Below, piece by piece: positions 44,170 to 53,644 of a DNA stretch of 64,000 nt (positions are counted from its first letter, which is position 1; each line of letters starts with the position of its first letter). The position numbers were made by a program, and so were the translations under genes. The stretch spans positions 1,194,711 to 1,258,710 of the forward strand of contig HE978651.1 of NCBI GenBank assembly GCA_000285855.2, written 5' to 3'. The DNA comes from Ruminococcus sp. JC304. GTDB taxonomy: Bacteria; Bacillota; Clostridia; Lachnospirales; Lachnospiraceae. The notes under the pieces are model-generated. The model searched no databases. It worked only from the letters and a program-made list of their open reading frames with translations, and had not been told where the DNA came from.

Positions 44170-45621
44170 GTGTATAGAAAAGATACGGATGGATGGCTGA
44201 AGCATTGGGATTTTATCCTGTTGGATATGATTTGCCTGCAGCTGGCATTTGTGCTGGCTTATGGATTAAGTGGGTATGGATTTAATCCCTATCAGACCAT
44301 GATTTATCGGAATATGTCGATTTATATAGAGGTTGCAGATATTGCAGTCCTTTTTTTGCTGGGGACTCTGAGAAATGTGCTGAAGAGAGGATATTATCGG
44401 GAATTTCTGATCACAGCCTATCAGAGCATTGTGATGGGAGCTGTGTCTGTACTTTATCTGTTCCTCATACAGCAAGGGCAGATGTATTCCAGACTGGCCA
44501 TGATCCTGACATTTGTGTTGTATACTCTGTTGGCTTACATTACCAGAATCCTGTGGAAAAGATTTCTGCAGAGCAGGAGAAAGGAAGTGGGAAACCACTC
44601 CCTGCTTATTGTAACCACTGAGAAGATGGCTGCCAGGGTAATCCGGAATATCCAAGAACAGAATTACTCCAGATATATGATTTCCGGAGTGGTATTGCTT
44701 GACCATGATCTGACCGGCCAGAAGGTTGCAGACATCCCGGTAGTAGCTAAGGAAGAAAACGCTGCAGAATATGTGTGCAGGGAATGGATCGATGAGGTAC
44801 TGGTAGTTACACCTGAGGAAATCCCTTACCCGGATAAGCTGCTGGAACAGTTTGCAGAGACAGGAGTGACCGTTCATCTGAATCTGGCAAAGATCAACAG
44901 TGAATCAGGCAAGAGACAGTTTGTGGAAAAAATCGGTAATTATACGGTACTGACTACAAGCATTAATTATGCTTCATCCCGCCAGCTTTTTCTGAAAAGA
45001 TTAATGGATATAGCAGGAGGACTGGTAGGATGCATCTTTACCGCCATCCTGTTTATTTTTGTGGCACCGGCTATTTATATTGCTTCTCCGGGACCCATCT
45101 TCTTTTCTCAGGAACGTGTAGGAAAGAATGGAAAAAAATTCAAAATGTATAAATTCCGCAGTATGTACATGGATGCAGAAGAACGAAAAGCAGAACTGAT
45201 GAAAGATAACAAATTAGGGGATGGAAAAATGTTCAAGTTGGATTTCGATCCCAGAGTTATCGGAAATAAGGTTTTGCCGGATGGAACCCGGAAGACGGGG
45301 ATTGGTGACTTTATAAGGCGTACAAGTATTGACGAGTTTCCACAGTTCTTCAATGTGCTGAAAGGGGATATGTCCATTGTGGGAACCAGGCCGCCACTGA
45401 TATCGGAAACAAACCTCTATGAACTGCATCACCGGGCACGACTGGCGATAAAACCGGGGATTACCGGAATGTGGCAGGTTAGTGGGAGAAGTGATATTAC
45501 GGATTTTGAGGAAGTGGTGAGGTTGGATCGGGAGTATATTGAGAATTGGGATATTGGGATGGATTTGAAGATATTGCTGAAGACGGTGTTGGTGGTGATT
45601 AGGAAGGATGGGTCGGTGTGA
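44170..45621 (+). CDS. Polyprenyl glycosylphosphotransferase (initiating sugar transferase)
   Basis: A 483-residue membrane enzyme of the WbaP/CpsE type that links the first sugar-1-phosphate to undecaprenyl phosphate and so starts repeat-unit assembly. Four to five N-terminal helices (about 12-140) and a Rossmann-like domain precede the bacterial sugar transferase domain with the helix KRLMDIAGGLVGCIFTAILF (about 277-296), PGPIFFSQERVGKNGKKF, YKFRSMYMDAE, RRTSIDEFPQFFNVLKGDMS and VGTRPP. The start is the GTG at 44170, 11 bases after AAGGAG; a nearer ATG (44162) leads to a 12-codon frame. Which sugar is transferred cannot be told. Confidence 0.9.
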   Translation: MYRKDTDGWLKHWDFILLDMICLQLAFVLAYGLSGYGFNPYQTMIYRNMSIYIEVADIAVLFLLGTLRNVLKRGYYREFLITAYQSIVMGAVSVLYLFLIQQGQMYSRLAMILTFVLYTLLAYITRILWKRFLQSRRKEVGNHSLLIVTTEKMAARVIRNIQEQNYSRYMISGVVLLDHDLTGQKVADIPVVAKEENAAEYVCREWIDEVLVVTPEEIPYPDKLLEQFAETGVTVHLNLAKINSESGKRQFVEKIGNYTVLTTSINYASSRQLFLKRLMDIAGGLVGCIFTAILFIFVAPAIYIASPGPIFFSQERVGKNGKKFKMYKFRSMYMDAEERKAELMKDNKLGDGKMFKLDFDPRVIGNKVLPDGTRKTGIGDFIRRTSIDEFPQFFNVLKGDMSIVGTRPPLISETNLYELHHRARLAIKPGITGMWQVSGRSDITDFEEVVRLDREYIENWDIGMDLKILLKTVLVVIRKDGSV

Positions 45622-46120
45622 GAAATGATGATGGTGGACGGGAAGAACCTATCCGCTGTTTTGTGTGGGGGAAATGGAGAAATGTCTATTCAATAAAATC
45701 AGTCGAGTTCTGATGGTTGTATGGATGGTGGGAGATACATAGCAAAAATGGATAAATGTATCATGCAAAAATGCTATTTTTTTCAATAACGTGAAAAAAT
45801 TCCACTATTGGCAGTACAAAATGCAAAACGAGGGTACATATAGAAACGCTAAGTGCTGAAGTGTTAAGTAAAGGTTGTTGCAATGATAATATCATATGAA
45901 AACAAGGGTACTGTAGAGAAGGAAAGGTTCCACGACCGGATGTTCATATTTTTCTTACCCGGAAAATGAACAGATCATTTTTCTGGACAGCCTGAGAGTT
46001 ACCCGAAAAAATCTCGACCAAGAGGGCAGGGTGACAACTAGTGTACAGGCGGAAGAGCCTATCCACTAGTTGTGTTGTCCAAAGGCAGAAGAATAGAATG
46101 ATGTGGCAGGAGATTAAAGA
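45622..46120. other. Non-coding spacer with decayed sequence and a long hairpin
   Basis: About 500 bases without a credible gene. A 28-codon frame (45883-45969, MIISYENKG...) may be the leftover start of a lost gene. A hairpin pairs GACAACTAGTG (46033-46043) with CACTAGTTGT (46074-46083); it has no T run, and its loop (GGAAGAGCCTATCC) resembles GGAAGAACCTATCC at 45640-45653, so the leader of the glycosyltransferase may be structured. It could be a LoaP-responsive element or a scar of cassette exchange. Confidence 0.4.
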
Positions 46121-47251
46121 ATGAAAGACAAACTTAGGGTAGCGATGTTCGGACACAAACGCATTCCATCCAGAGAGGGTGGAATTGAAATTGTTGTTGA
46201 AGAATTATGCACCCGAATGGAAGAAAAAGGCAACGATGTGACCTGCTTTAATCGAGCAGGACACCATGTGAGTGGAGCTGAGTACGATAAGACACAGCAG
46301 AGTGAGTATAAGGGAATAAGACTAAAAATAGCTCCTACAATCGACAAAAAAGGACTCGCAGCGGCAACGTCATCATTTTTCGCAGCTCTATTTAGTACGT
46401 TTGGAAAATATGATATAGTACATATTCATGCGGAGGGACCAGCCTTTTTCGCATGGTTGCCGAAATTGTTTGGTAAAAGAGTAATTATTACAATCCATGG
46501 TTTGGATTGGAAACGCGAAAAATGGAAAGATGGTTTTGGTTCCAAATTTATTCGTCAAGGTGAAAAGAACGCGGTGAAGTACGCGGACGAAATTATAGTT
46601 TTAAGTAAGGGCGTGCAGGACTATTTTAAGAAAACGTATGGATGTGAAACACGTTTCATTCCAAATGGAGTAAATAGACCAGAGATTTTGGAAGCTAATC
46701 TGATTACCGAGAAATTTGGATTGAACAAAGATTCATATATCCTGTTCCTCGGAAGATTAGTCCCGGAAAAGGGAATCCGCTATCTGGTAGAAGCGTTTAA
46801 GCTGGTGAAAACGGATAAAAAGTTAGTGATAGCCGGCGGCTCCAGTGATACAGATGCTTTTGTAAACGAACTTGAAGACTTGGCAAAAGGAGATAACAGA
46901 ATCATTTTTACCGGGTTTGTGCAGGGACAGTTACTGGATGAACTGTACGGTAATGCCTATGTTTACACGTTGCCTTCGGATTTGGAGGGAATGCCCCTTA
47001 GTCTGTTGGAAGCGATGAGTTATGGAAACTGTTGCTTAGTATCGGATATTTCGGAGTGTACAGAAGTTGTTGAGGATAAAGCACTGACTTTTAAAAAGTC
47101 CAATGTAAATGACCTGCAAAAAAAATTGCAAGAAGCGTGTAATAATCCTGCAAAAGTAGCACAAATGAAAGCACAGGCAGCCGATTTTATCTGCAAGAAA
47201 TACAATTGGGATGATGTTGTGGAGAAAACATTGGAACTGTATAGGAGATAA
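46121..47251 (+). CDS. Glycosyltransferase family 4
   Basis: A 376-residue GT-B fold enzyme. N-terminal half: VAMFGHKRIPSREGGIEIVV (about 7-26), with the GG acceptor loop, DIVHIHAEGPAFFAWLP and TIHGLDW; C-terminal donor half: ILFLGRLVPEKGIRYLVEAF (about 205-224) and the EX7E-type segment LPSDLEGMPLSLLEAMSYG. It resembles rhamnosyl/galactosyl transferases of capsule loci; donor and acceptor sugars are unknown. It is AT-richer than the host average. It follows a 500-base spacer, so it may depend on antitermination for expression. Confidence 0.88.
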   Translation: MKDKLRVAMFGHKRIPSREGGIEIVVEELCTRMEEKGNDVTCFNRAGHHVSGAEYDKTQQSEYKGIRLKIAPTIDKKGLAAATSSFFAALFSTFGKYDIVHIHAEGPAFFAWLPKLFGKRVIITIHGLDWKREKWKDGFGSKFIRQGEKNAVKYADEIIVLSKGVQDYFKKTYGCETRFIPNGVNRPEILEANLITEKFGLNKDSYILFLGRLVPEKGIRYLVEAFKLVKTDKKLVIAGGSSDTDAFVNELEDLAKGDNRIIFTGFVQGQLLDELYGNAYVYTLPSDLEGMPLSLLEAMSYGNCCLVSDISECTEVVEDKALTFKKSNVNDLQKKLQEACNNPAKVAQMKAQAADFICKKYNWDDVVEKTLELYRR

Positions 47252-47254
47252 TGG

Positions 47255-47287
47255 ATGAAAGTATTGGTTATAAATAATCTCCTCTGA
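47255..47287 (+). pseudogene. Start fragment of a decayed gene
   Basis: A proper AGGAGA site (47243-47248) leads to ATG 47255, encoding MKVLVINNLL and then a stop. The peptide looks like the first strand of another glycosyltransferase. The remaining 47288-47556 is non-coding and holds one 19-codon frame (47498, MTLSYERK...). Confidence 0.35.
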
Positions 47288-47556
47288 CCGAAAGCAGGTA
47301 GTGAGATATACATAGTGAAAGTGACTATAAAATGGCGATGCTGTGCCAAAATGGCAATCTCTAAACGGCATAGCACCTCTTTTTAGTATCACTACCTTAC
47401 TTTGTATAGAACAGATGATGTTATCATCAGTTTTTTAAGTGTCACACCCTGCATTATGATATAGCACATCGGTAATCAGCAAGATTCGGAAGAGATTATG
47501 ACTTTATCATACGAACGCAAGGTGGAAAACAGAGTGAGGAACACGGAGAAAAAATA

Positions 47557-47973
47557 ATGATAAGGAATTATGAAGGAGATATTTGTGCAATGAAAGAAAG
47601 ATATGAGGGAATTGCCAGTGCGATTCTGCTGGCTGCCACAGTTGCTTATTTTGCATTAGGCAGTTCCACTCTTACAATGCTGTTCTTCTGTGTGATGGCA
47701 TTGGTTTATACCCTCGGTTGTAGGGGGGTACTGGTCAATCCAGTCGCCAAATTCCTCGGTGGCATCTGCTTCGAGATTTACCTGTGCCACATGGTAATTT
47801 ATCGTGTGCTTGAGAAATTGCACATTATCCATCTGTTTGGTAATGGCTTACTTGCATATATCTTCACAGCAGTTGCGGTCATCTGTGGCTCGGTTGTGTT
47901 CTCAGTATGTGCGAAGTGGTTCTTAAATAAAATTGAAACTTTGATTGTTAATAGGAGAGCTAATCATGTCTGA
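47557..47973 (+). pseudogene. C-terminal fragment of an acyltransferase_3 family protein
   Basis: About 138 codons encode three or four helices with LGGICFEIYLCHMVIYRVLE, the characteristic last part of OafA/Acyltransferase_3 proteins where the ISFEIYLIH motif sits. The N-terminal catalytic-histidine region is absent, so this is a 3' remnant, perhaps left when the upstream part was replaced. Its GC content is higher than the surrounding glycosyltransferases and similar to the radical-SAM gene that overlaps its end by 8 bases, so both were probably acquired together. Confidence 0.65.
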
Positions 47974-49144
47974 AGAAAAGAAATTGAATGGTACGGTTAT
48001 CGTCACTTACCGCTGCAACGCTCGTTGCTCCATGTGTAACCGTTATAAGGCACCTTCCAAGCCGGAAGAAGAAATCAGCATTGAAACCATCAAGAAGCTG
48101 CCGAAGATGTACTTTACAAACATCACCGGTGGCGAACCTTTTATCCGCACCGACCTGAAGGATATCGTGCGTGAGCTGTACAAGAAGTCTGACCGTATCG
48201 TTATTTCAACCAACGGTTTCTTCACAGACCGCATCGTTGATCTGTGCAAGGAATTCCCGCAGATCGGTATCCGTATTTCCATCGAGGGCTTGGAGCAGAC
48301 CAACAATGAGATTCGTGGCCTGCAGAACGGCTACCAGCGTGGTTACGGCACGCTGAAGAAGCTGCGTGAGATGGGCATGAAGGATGTCGGCTTCGGTATG
48401 ACCGTCCAGGACAAGAATGCTCCGGATTTGGTTCCTCTGTATAAGATTTCCAACGAGATGGGGATGGAGTTTGCGACTGCGTCTCTGCACAACAGCTTCT
48501 ACTTCGTTGAGGCAAAGAACATCATCCACGATCGTCCGATGGTTGCAAAGAACTTCGAGAATCTGGTCAATGAACTGCTGCGCAGCAACAGCCCGAAGAA
48601 GTGGTTCCGTGCTTACTTCAATCACGGCCTGATCAACTATATCTACGGTCAGAAACGTCTGTTGCCTTGTGACATGAGCTTTGATACATTCTTCATCGAC
48701 CCGTATGGCGATGTCATGCCTTGCAATGGTACCAAGGACAAGGAAGTTATGGGCAACCTGAACACCCAGAGCTGGGATGAGCTGTGGAACAGCCAGGAGG
48801 CCGAGAAGGTTCGTGCAAAGGTTCGTTGTTGTAATCGTGACTGTTGGATGATCGGTAGTGTTTCTCCGGCTATGCATAAGTATATCTGGAAGCCCGCCAC
48901 TTGGGTTCTGGTTCACAAGTTCAAGGCTCTGTTCACCAAGCATCCGTACAGCATGTACGAACTGAAGATCTGTCGTGATTACCGTGATGGTAAAGTCACC
49001 AAAGAGGAACTCGACAAGTGCAGCACCTGCGATATGAATTGTGTGATCAACAACGGTCTGAGTGAAGCATCCAAAGAGCAGCTGAAGCATAAGACTGGCG
49101 AGGAAATCGTGGATGCTGATATCGCACAGCAGATGGAGGAATAA
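47966..49144 (+). CDS. Radical SAM/SPASM-domain protein
   Basis: A 392-residue radical SAM enzyme. The [4Fe-4S]-SAM cluster motif is CNARCSMC (Cys at about 18, 22, 25), followed by ITGGEPFIR (about 54-62) and the TNGFFT strand. The C-terminal SPASM-like region has LPCDMSFDTFFIDPYGDVMPC, CCNRDCW and a final CSTCDMNC, enough for extra Fe-S clusters. Related enzymes modify peptides or sugars; in polysaccharide loci the substrate is unknown. Codon use is strikingly C/G-ending (about 50% GC) between neighbours of about 35%, a sign of transfer from another lineage, perhaps a Ruminococcaceae donor. The start is ATG 47966 after AGGAG. Confidence 0.85.
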   Translation: MSEEKKLNGTVIVTYRCNARCSMCNRYKAPSKPEEEISIETIKKLPKMYFTNITGGEPFIRTDLKDIVRELYKKSDRIVISTNGFFTDRIVDLCKEFPQIGIRISIEGLEQTNNEIRGLQNGYQRGYGTLKKLREMGMKDVGFGMTVQDKNAPDLVPLYKISNEMGMEFATASLHNSFYFVEAKNIIHDRPMVAKNFENLVNELLRSNSPKKWFRAYFNHGLINYIYGQKRLLPCDMSFDTFFIDPYGDVMPCNGTKDKEVMGNLNTQSWDELWNSQEAEKVRAKVRCCNRDCWMIGSVSPAMHKYIWKPATWVLVHKFKALFTKHPYSMYELKICRDYRDGKVTKEELDKCSTCDMNCVINNGLSEASKEQLKHKTGEEIVDADIAQQMEE

Positions 49145-49149
49145 GAAAA

Positions 49150-50292
49150 ATGAAAAGAGCATTGATTGTGTCAAACTCGGCGGGCTTGGTTACGCTCTTC
49201 CTAAAAAATGATGTAGAGTTATTGGTGCAAAATGGGTATTCAATTGATGTTGCATGCAATATTAATTATCAAGACTCAAATACAGAAGAGTTCTTTACTA
49301 AATATTGCGAGAAAATCTATGATGTCCCATTTCCAATCCGTAAATTGAATCCAAAATCATTGTTGGACTCTTATAAAGAAATATCCAAATTGCTGAAGAA
49401 TAACGAATACGAGTTGGTACATTGTCATAGCACTATTGCGGCGGCTGTAGCAAGACAATGTACAAAGAAGTACAGAGAGAAAGGAATGAAGGTTGTTTAT
49501 ACATCACATGGTTTTCCATTTTATGAAGGAAATGAAGGGAAAAATGCCAAACTGTTTAGAGCAATAGAAAATTACTTTTCAAAATATACAGACGCAATTA
49601 TAACAATTTGTAATGAAGACTATGAAAATGCAAAAAAAATGAAATGTAAAAATGTGAAAATTATGCATGGAGTTGGTGTGGATATTAATAGATTTATTAG
49701 CACTAGCATTAACAAAAAAGAGTATAGAAAGAAACTTGGATTTAATAACACTGATAAAGTGATTTTATCTATTGGAGAGATAAACACAAATAAGAATCAT
49801 AAAGTGGTTATTGAGGCAATAAATCGCATAGGTGATAGCAAGATAGTATATGCTATTTGCGGGAGGGAAGTTACGGAAATTGGGAAAAAGAAGAAGCTGT
49901 CAGAGTTGGCGGAGCAACTAAATGTTAGAATAAAATTTCTGGGATTCCGAAAAGATATACCAGAAGTATGTTACTCTTCAGATATTGGTGCACTGCCATC
50001 GTTTAAAGAAGGACTTGGACTATCTGGAATTGAAATGCTTGCGACAGGCCTTCCTGTAGTCGGTTCTAATAGGCAAGGAATAAAAGATTACGTTATAGAT
50101 GGTGTGACAGGCTATTTAGCAAATCCTGAAGATAGTGAATCTTTTTCGGTGGCAATAAAAAAATCCTTTGAACTGATCAAGAAAGAAGAGACAAAAGAAG
50201 AGTGCGTTAGAAAATCTAAAGAATTTAACACTGATCAAGCAAGAAAAGTTATCGATTCTGTATATCGAGAGATTGGGGTTTATGTTGAATGA
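49150..50292 (+). CDS. Glycosyltransferase family 4 (EpsD/CapM-like)
   Basis: A 380-residue GT-B enzyme with an N-terminal acceptor domain (VHCHSTIAAAVARQC at about 94-108, TSHGFPFYEG) and a donor domain with ILSIGEINTNKNHKVVIEAI (about 208-227) and LPSFKEGLGLSGIEMLATGL, carrying the paired Glu of family 4. The SNSAGLVTLFLKND opening matches EpsD-type glycosyltransferases of Gram-positive EPS clusters. AT-rich. Its stop overlaps the next start by ATGA, so the two glycosyltransferases are translated as a coupled pair. Confidence 0.88.
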   Translation: MKRALIVSNSAGLVTLFLKNDVELLVQNGYSIDVACNINYQDSNTEEFFTKYCEKIYDVPFPIRKLNPKSLLDSYKEISKLLKNNEYELVHCHSTIAAAVARQCTKKYREKGMKVVYTSHGFPFYEGNEGKNAKLFRAIENYFSKYTDAIITICNEDYENAKKMKCKNVKIMHGVGVDINRFISTSINKKEYRKKLGFNNTDKVILSIGEINTNKNHKVVIEAINRIGDSKIVYAICGREVTEIGKKKKLSELAEQLNVRIKFLGFRKDIPEVCYSSDIGALPSFKEGLGLSGIEMLATGLPVVGSNRQGIKDYVIDGVTGYLANPEDSESFSVAIKKSFELIKKEETKEECVRKSKEFNTDQARKVIDSVYREIGVYVE

Positions 50293-51371
50293 GAGTCTTA
50301 CATATATCATTAGATACTGCTATGGGAGGAATTGAATCATTTTTGTTAAATGTTTATAATTTGATAGATAGAGACAAAATCCAGTTTGATTTTATTGAGT
50401 ACGGAGATTTAACAAGAGATTTTAATCCGAAATTTCTAAATCTTGGGGCAAGAATATATAATCTGCCAGATAGGAAGAAACATCCGTTTTTGGCACAAAA
50501 AGAGCTGATAGAACTTCTAAGAAATAATGAGTATGAGGTTGTACATATTCATAAAAATTCGTTGGCCGATATTGGATCTATTAGGGCTTGCCAAAAAGCT
50601 TCAAAATCAAGGATTGTTCTTCATTCGCACAATTCAAGTAGAGATAGTAAAACGGTGACACTTCTTCACAAAATAAACAGAAGAGTATTGGATTTGAACG
50701 GTATAACAAAGTTTTCGTGTTCTATAAAGGCGGCGGAATGGTTGTATGGAACGAAAGAAGGTGTCACTATTGTAAAAAATGGTATAGATACCAATAGGTT
50801 TGCGTTTAATTCATCGAAAAGACAAAATATAAGAACTGAACTAAGCATAGATAAATACTTTGTTGTTGGAAGTGTTGGGAGGTTAACAGAACAAAAGAAC
50901 CCCCTATTGATGCTGGATGTCATGAAAAAATTACAGGATGAAAATATATGCTTGCTTTGGGTTGGCGACGGTGAGCTAAGAAAAGCAATGGAAATAAGGG
51001 CAGACGAATATGGAATGAGAAATCGAGTCATTTTTACAGGGGCTGTCCCAAACCCGGAAGATTATTATCAAGCAATGGATGTTTTTGTGATGCCATCTCT
51101 GTATGAAGGATTTCCGATTGCAGCCGTCGAAGCTCAGTGCTCTGGACTTCAAATGATTTTGTCGTCAAATATAACAAAAGAAGCGGATATTATTGGGGAG
51201 ACAAAGTGGGTATCCATTGATAGCAGCTTAAATTGGGCGCAGGCTATAGCTGATTTTAAAGAAAAAAAGCTAATCCGAAAATCAAATGAAAATGAGCTTA
51301 AAATGAGAGGATTTGATATGAAAACTACAGTGGATTATTTACAAAACTTCTATTTAAATGGTGATATGTGA
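50289..51371 (+). CDS. Glycosyltransferase family 4 (EpsF-like)
   Basis: A 360-residue GT-B enzyme. The N-terminus VLHISLDTAMGGIESFLLNV (about 3-22) is typical of EpsF/family 4 enzymes with the GGxE acceptor loop; the donor domain has VGSVGRLTEQKNPLLMLDVM (about 195-214) and MPSLYEGFPIAAVEAQCSG. Likely adds one sugar of the repeat unit on the cytoplasmic face. It starts at the ATG overlapping the previous stop and is followed at once by the acyltransferase. Confidence 0.88.
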   Translation: MRVLHISLDTAMGGIESFLLNVYNLIDRDKIQFDFIEYGDLTRDFNPKFLNLGARIYNLPDRKKHPFLAQKELIELLRNNEYEVVHIHKNSLADIGSIRACQKASKSRIVLHSHNSSRDSKTVTLLHKINRRVLDLNGITKFSCSIKAAEWLYGTKEGVTIVKNGIDTNRFAFNSSKRQNIRTELSIDKYFVVGSVGRLTEQKNPLLMLDVMKKLQDENICLLWVGDGELRKAMEIRADEYGMRNRVIFTGAVPNPEDYYQAMDVFVMPSLYEGFPIAAVEAQCSGLQMILSSNITKEADIIGETKWVSIDSSLNWAQAIADFKEKKLIRKSNENELKMRGFDMKTTVDYLQNFYLNGDM

Positions 51372-51372
51372 A

Positions 51373-52465
51373 ATGCAGAAAGGAAAAAGAGAAAGTAATT
51401 TCGAAGCACTTAGAATTATCAGCATGTTATTGATAATAGCGGGGCATTTAACAAAGCAATCAGGTATTATTGATGTACAGGGATTAATGCTTAATAAATG
51501 CATGGCAGTTGTATTGGGATCAGCATCAGGAATAGCAGATAATGTTTTTGTTATGATCAGTGCGTGGTTTTTAACTGACAGAGAATTTAAAGTAGAAAGA
51601 ATTACAAAAACATATTTTTACATTGCGACATATGTTGTCCCAATTGACATACTTATGATACTTTTCAATAGACAATATATGGGTTTGAAAGAAATTGTGC
51701 GTGGATTTTTCCCTTGGGGGGGGGAGTCCGGTATGGTTTGGAACAGTTTATATTGATATGCTTCTTCTTACACCATTCATGAATGCATGTTTAAGCAACC
51801 TGAAAAGAACAAAAATGTTGCTGATAGTGTTGTTCGTAATAAATTCAATACCCTCAACGTTCCTTTTTAGAAATGATTTCTTTTTTTCGGGAGAAATAGT
51901 GTGGTTTTGCTTTTTGTATTTGTTGATGGGCTACATAAAAAGAACTGGAATGGAAAACAGTATAAGTAGAAAGACAAGTTTATATATGACAATTGGAGCA
52001 TATTTATTTCTACTGTTGGTGTATTTTGGAACAGAATATTTATCTTCAATGAATGCTCAATTTGCAAGTGTAAATACGGTGCTTGAATTATCCACATATT
52101 ATATAAATAGATATCATACTCTCCCATCGTTTGTTTGTAGTCTCAGCGTCTTCTTCCTTTTTGAAAAAACAAAAATGAGATATAATAAGACGATCAATGA
52201 AATTTCAAAAGGATGTTTTGGAGTGTATATTTTACACCAAGCTCCTGGATTTACAAAATTTATGTGGCAGGAAATCTTTAAGACGCAAGAATGGCTGTAC
52301 TCAACAAATTATATTTTATATTATCTTGGTACAGTTTTATCGATTTTTGCTATTGGGAGCGGAATTGATTTAATTAGAAGAAAGTGTATTGAAAATAGTA
52401 TCTGTTCAAGTTCACTTGTGAAAAGTATAAATGAAAGATTGGAAAAATTTTATTTGGGATTTTAA
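51373..52465 (+). pseudogene. Acyltransferase_3 family O-acyltransferase, frame broken at a G9 tract (phase-variable candidate)
   Basis: The sugar O-acyltransferase is split into two frames. The 5' part (51373 to a stop at 51756) encodes NFEALRIISMLLIIAGHL with the catalytic His of the family and three helices. The rest, in the frame ending at 52465, encodes the remaining helices (TVYIDMLLLTPFMNACLSNL, then GCFGVYILHQAPGF). The frames meet exactly at nine G's (51716-51724). With 8 or 11 G's the sequence would read through as FFPWGGSPVWFGTVY, giving a full-length protein of about 363 residues. No other damage is seen, so slipped-strand switching or an assembly error is more likely than decay. 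AT-rich gene; the ATG at 51373 has only a weak ribosome site. Confidence 0.8.
51716..51724. repeat. Homopolymeric G9 tract
   Basis: Nine consecutive G's inside an AT-rich gene, at the point where its reading frame switches. Typical of contingency loci. Confidence 0.9.
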
Positions 52466-52477
52466 AGTGATATAAAT

Positions 52478-53644
52478 ATGGAAAGAAAGTTTAAATCTAA
52501 AATATTGACATTAATGCCACTTTGTTTGTTCCTTTCGACAGATGGTATATTTAGCATGCAATCCTTATTGCCTTTGTTATGCATGACTCTTGTGTATGAC
52601 TGCGTATTTTCAAATCACAGGATTAAAAAAGATGAAGGTGTAGTTATACTTGTTTTTCTATTAATATCTGTTTTGGCTATGGCTACAAATATGATTTTTA
52701 GCCCGGACTATTTAACGAATCAGTCGCTTATTAGAGTGGCTTATTATGGATTGATAATATACTTCTATTATTCTATGACAGATTTGATTTACCTGGAAGA
52801 AGATTTATTGATGACTATCTATAGCTTGATAGGAGTGGGCTGTGCGATTTCTTTCTATTTTATTTTTGTGCAGAAAATATGGTATGTTAATTTAATTGGC
52901 ACTAGAGTTGATAAGAATTTTGTTGGTCTGTTTTTAATGTTAGGTGCGTTATTTAGCCTTTGCTTGGGTTTACAAAAGAAAAAAAGAATATTCTTTATTT
53001 TGTGTGCGGTATTGGCGGTTGGAATATTCTATTCGGCCTCAAGGGCTTCTATGTTGTATTTTATAGCAGCGGGTATTATTACGCTTATGATGTATGCCAA
53101 GAAAAGGATTAAAACTAAGTATGGAACATTTAGAATCCTTGTTTTTGGTGCATTTGTTCCAATCGTAGCTGCTCTTTTTTGGATATTTATAAAGTCGAAA
53201 ATGTTAGATGGGTCAGTTGATATTACATGGTATTGGAACAGATATTTTGTCAATGGTTTTGGAGATGAAAGCGTAACAGGAAGATTTGTATGGTGGAAAA
53301 GAGCTTTGGGCTATTTTCTAAGCAGACCATTGTATGGGTATGGTATAGGGAATATCAATGTGAGTGGAAATAGCTCTGCTGTTGCGCACAATACATATAT
53401 TGACTTCCTTTTGGATCAGGGAATTATAGGATTTGGAATATTCTTAGCCTTTCTAAAAAGGTCGATATGTAGAATTTTTTTGGAGCGTAAAGAGCTATTA
53501 TATGGGGTTGTATTTGCAGTGCTGATTGGAATTTTCAACGTGAGCGCAACGAGAAGTGTGTTCTTGTGGTTCTCGTTAATATTACTGCATGGAATTTCAA
53601 ATTGTGATAAGGAAAACAAAAATGAGCTTACCAAGCAAAAATGA
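52478..53644 (+). CDS. Wzy-like O-antigen/capsule polymerase
   Basis: A 388-residue membrane protein with about ten helices and the large extracellular loop near the C-terminus that is usual in the Wzy/O-antigen ligase family (about 245-310; YGYGIGNINVSGNSSAVAHNTYIDFLLDQGIIG carries the H-N-x-Y/F-x-x-x-L-x-x-x-G pattern of the family). It would join lipid-linked repeat units outside the membrane. Sequence is variable in this family, so the call rests on topology and the HNTYIDFLLDQG motif. The next start lies inside its 3' end by 23 bases. Confidence 0.8.
   Translation: MERKFKSKILTLMPLCLFLSTDGIFSMQSLLPLLCMTLVYDCVFSNHRIKKDEGVVILVFLLISVLAMATNMIFSPDYLTNQSLIRVAYYGLIIYFYYSMTDLIYLEEDLLMTIYSLIGVGCAISFYFIFVQKIWYVNLIGTRVDKNFVGLFLMLGALFSLCLGLQKKKRIFFILCAVLAVGIFYSASRASMLYFIAAGIITLMMYAKKRIKTKYGTFRILVFGAFVPIVAALFWIFIKSKMLDGSVDITWYWNRYFVNGFGDESVTGRFVWWKRALGYFLSRPLYGYGIGNINVSGNSSAVAHNTYIDFLLDQGIIGFGIFLAFLKRSICRIFLERKELLYGVVFAVLIGIFNVSATRSVFLWFSLILLHGISNCDKENKNELTKQK

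Noticed and set aside
49960-49990. Third copy of the inverton repeat (agtatgttactcttc)
   Set aside because: Only the central 13-14 bases resemble the repeat, the flanks do not, and it lies in the middle of an intact glycosyltransferase gene.
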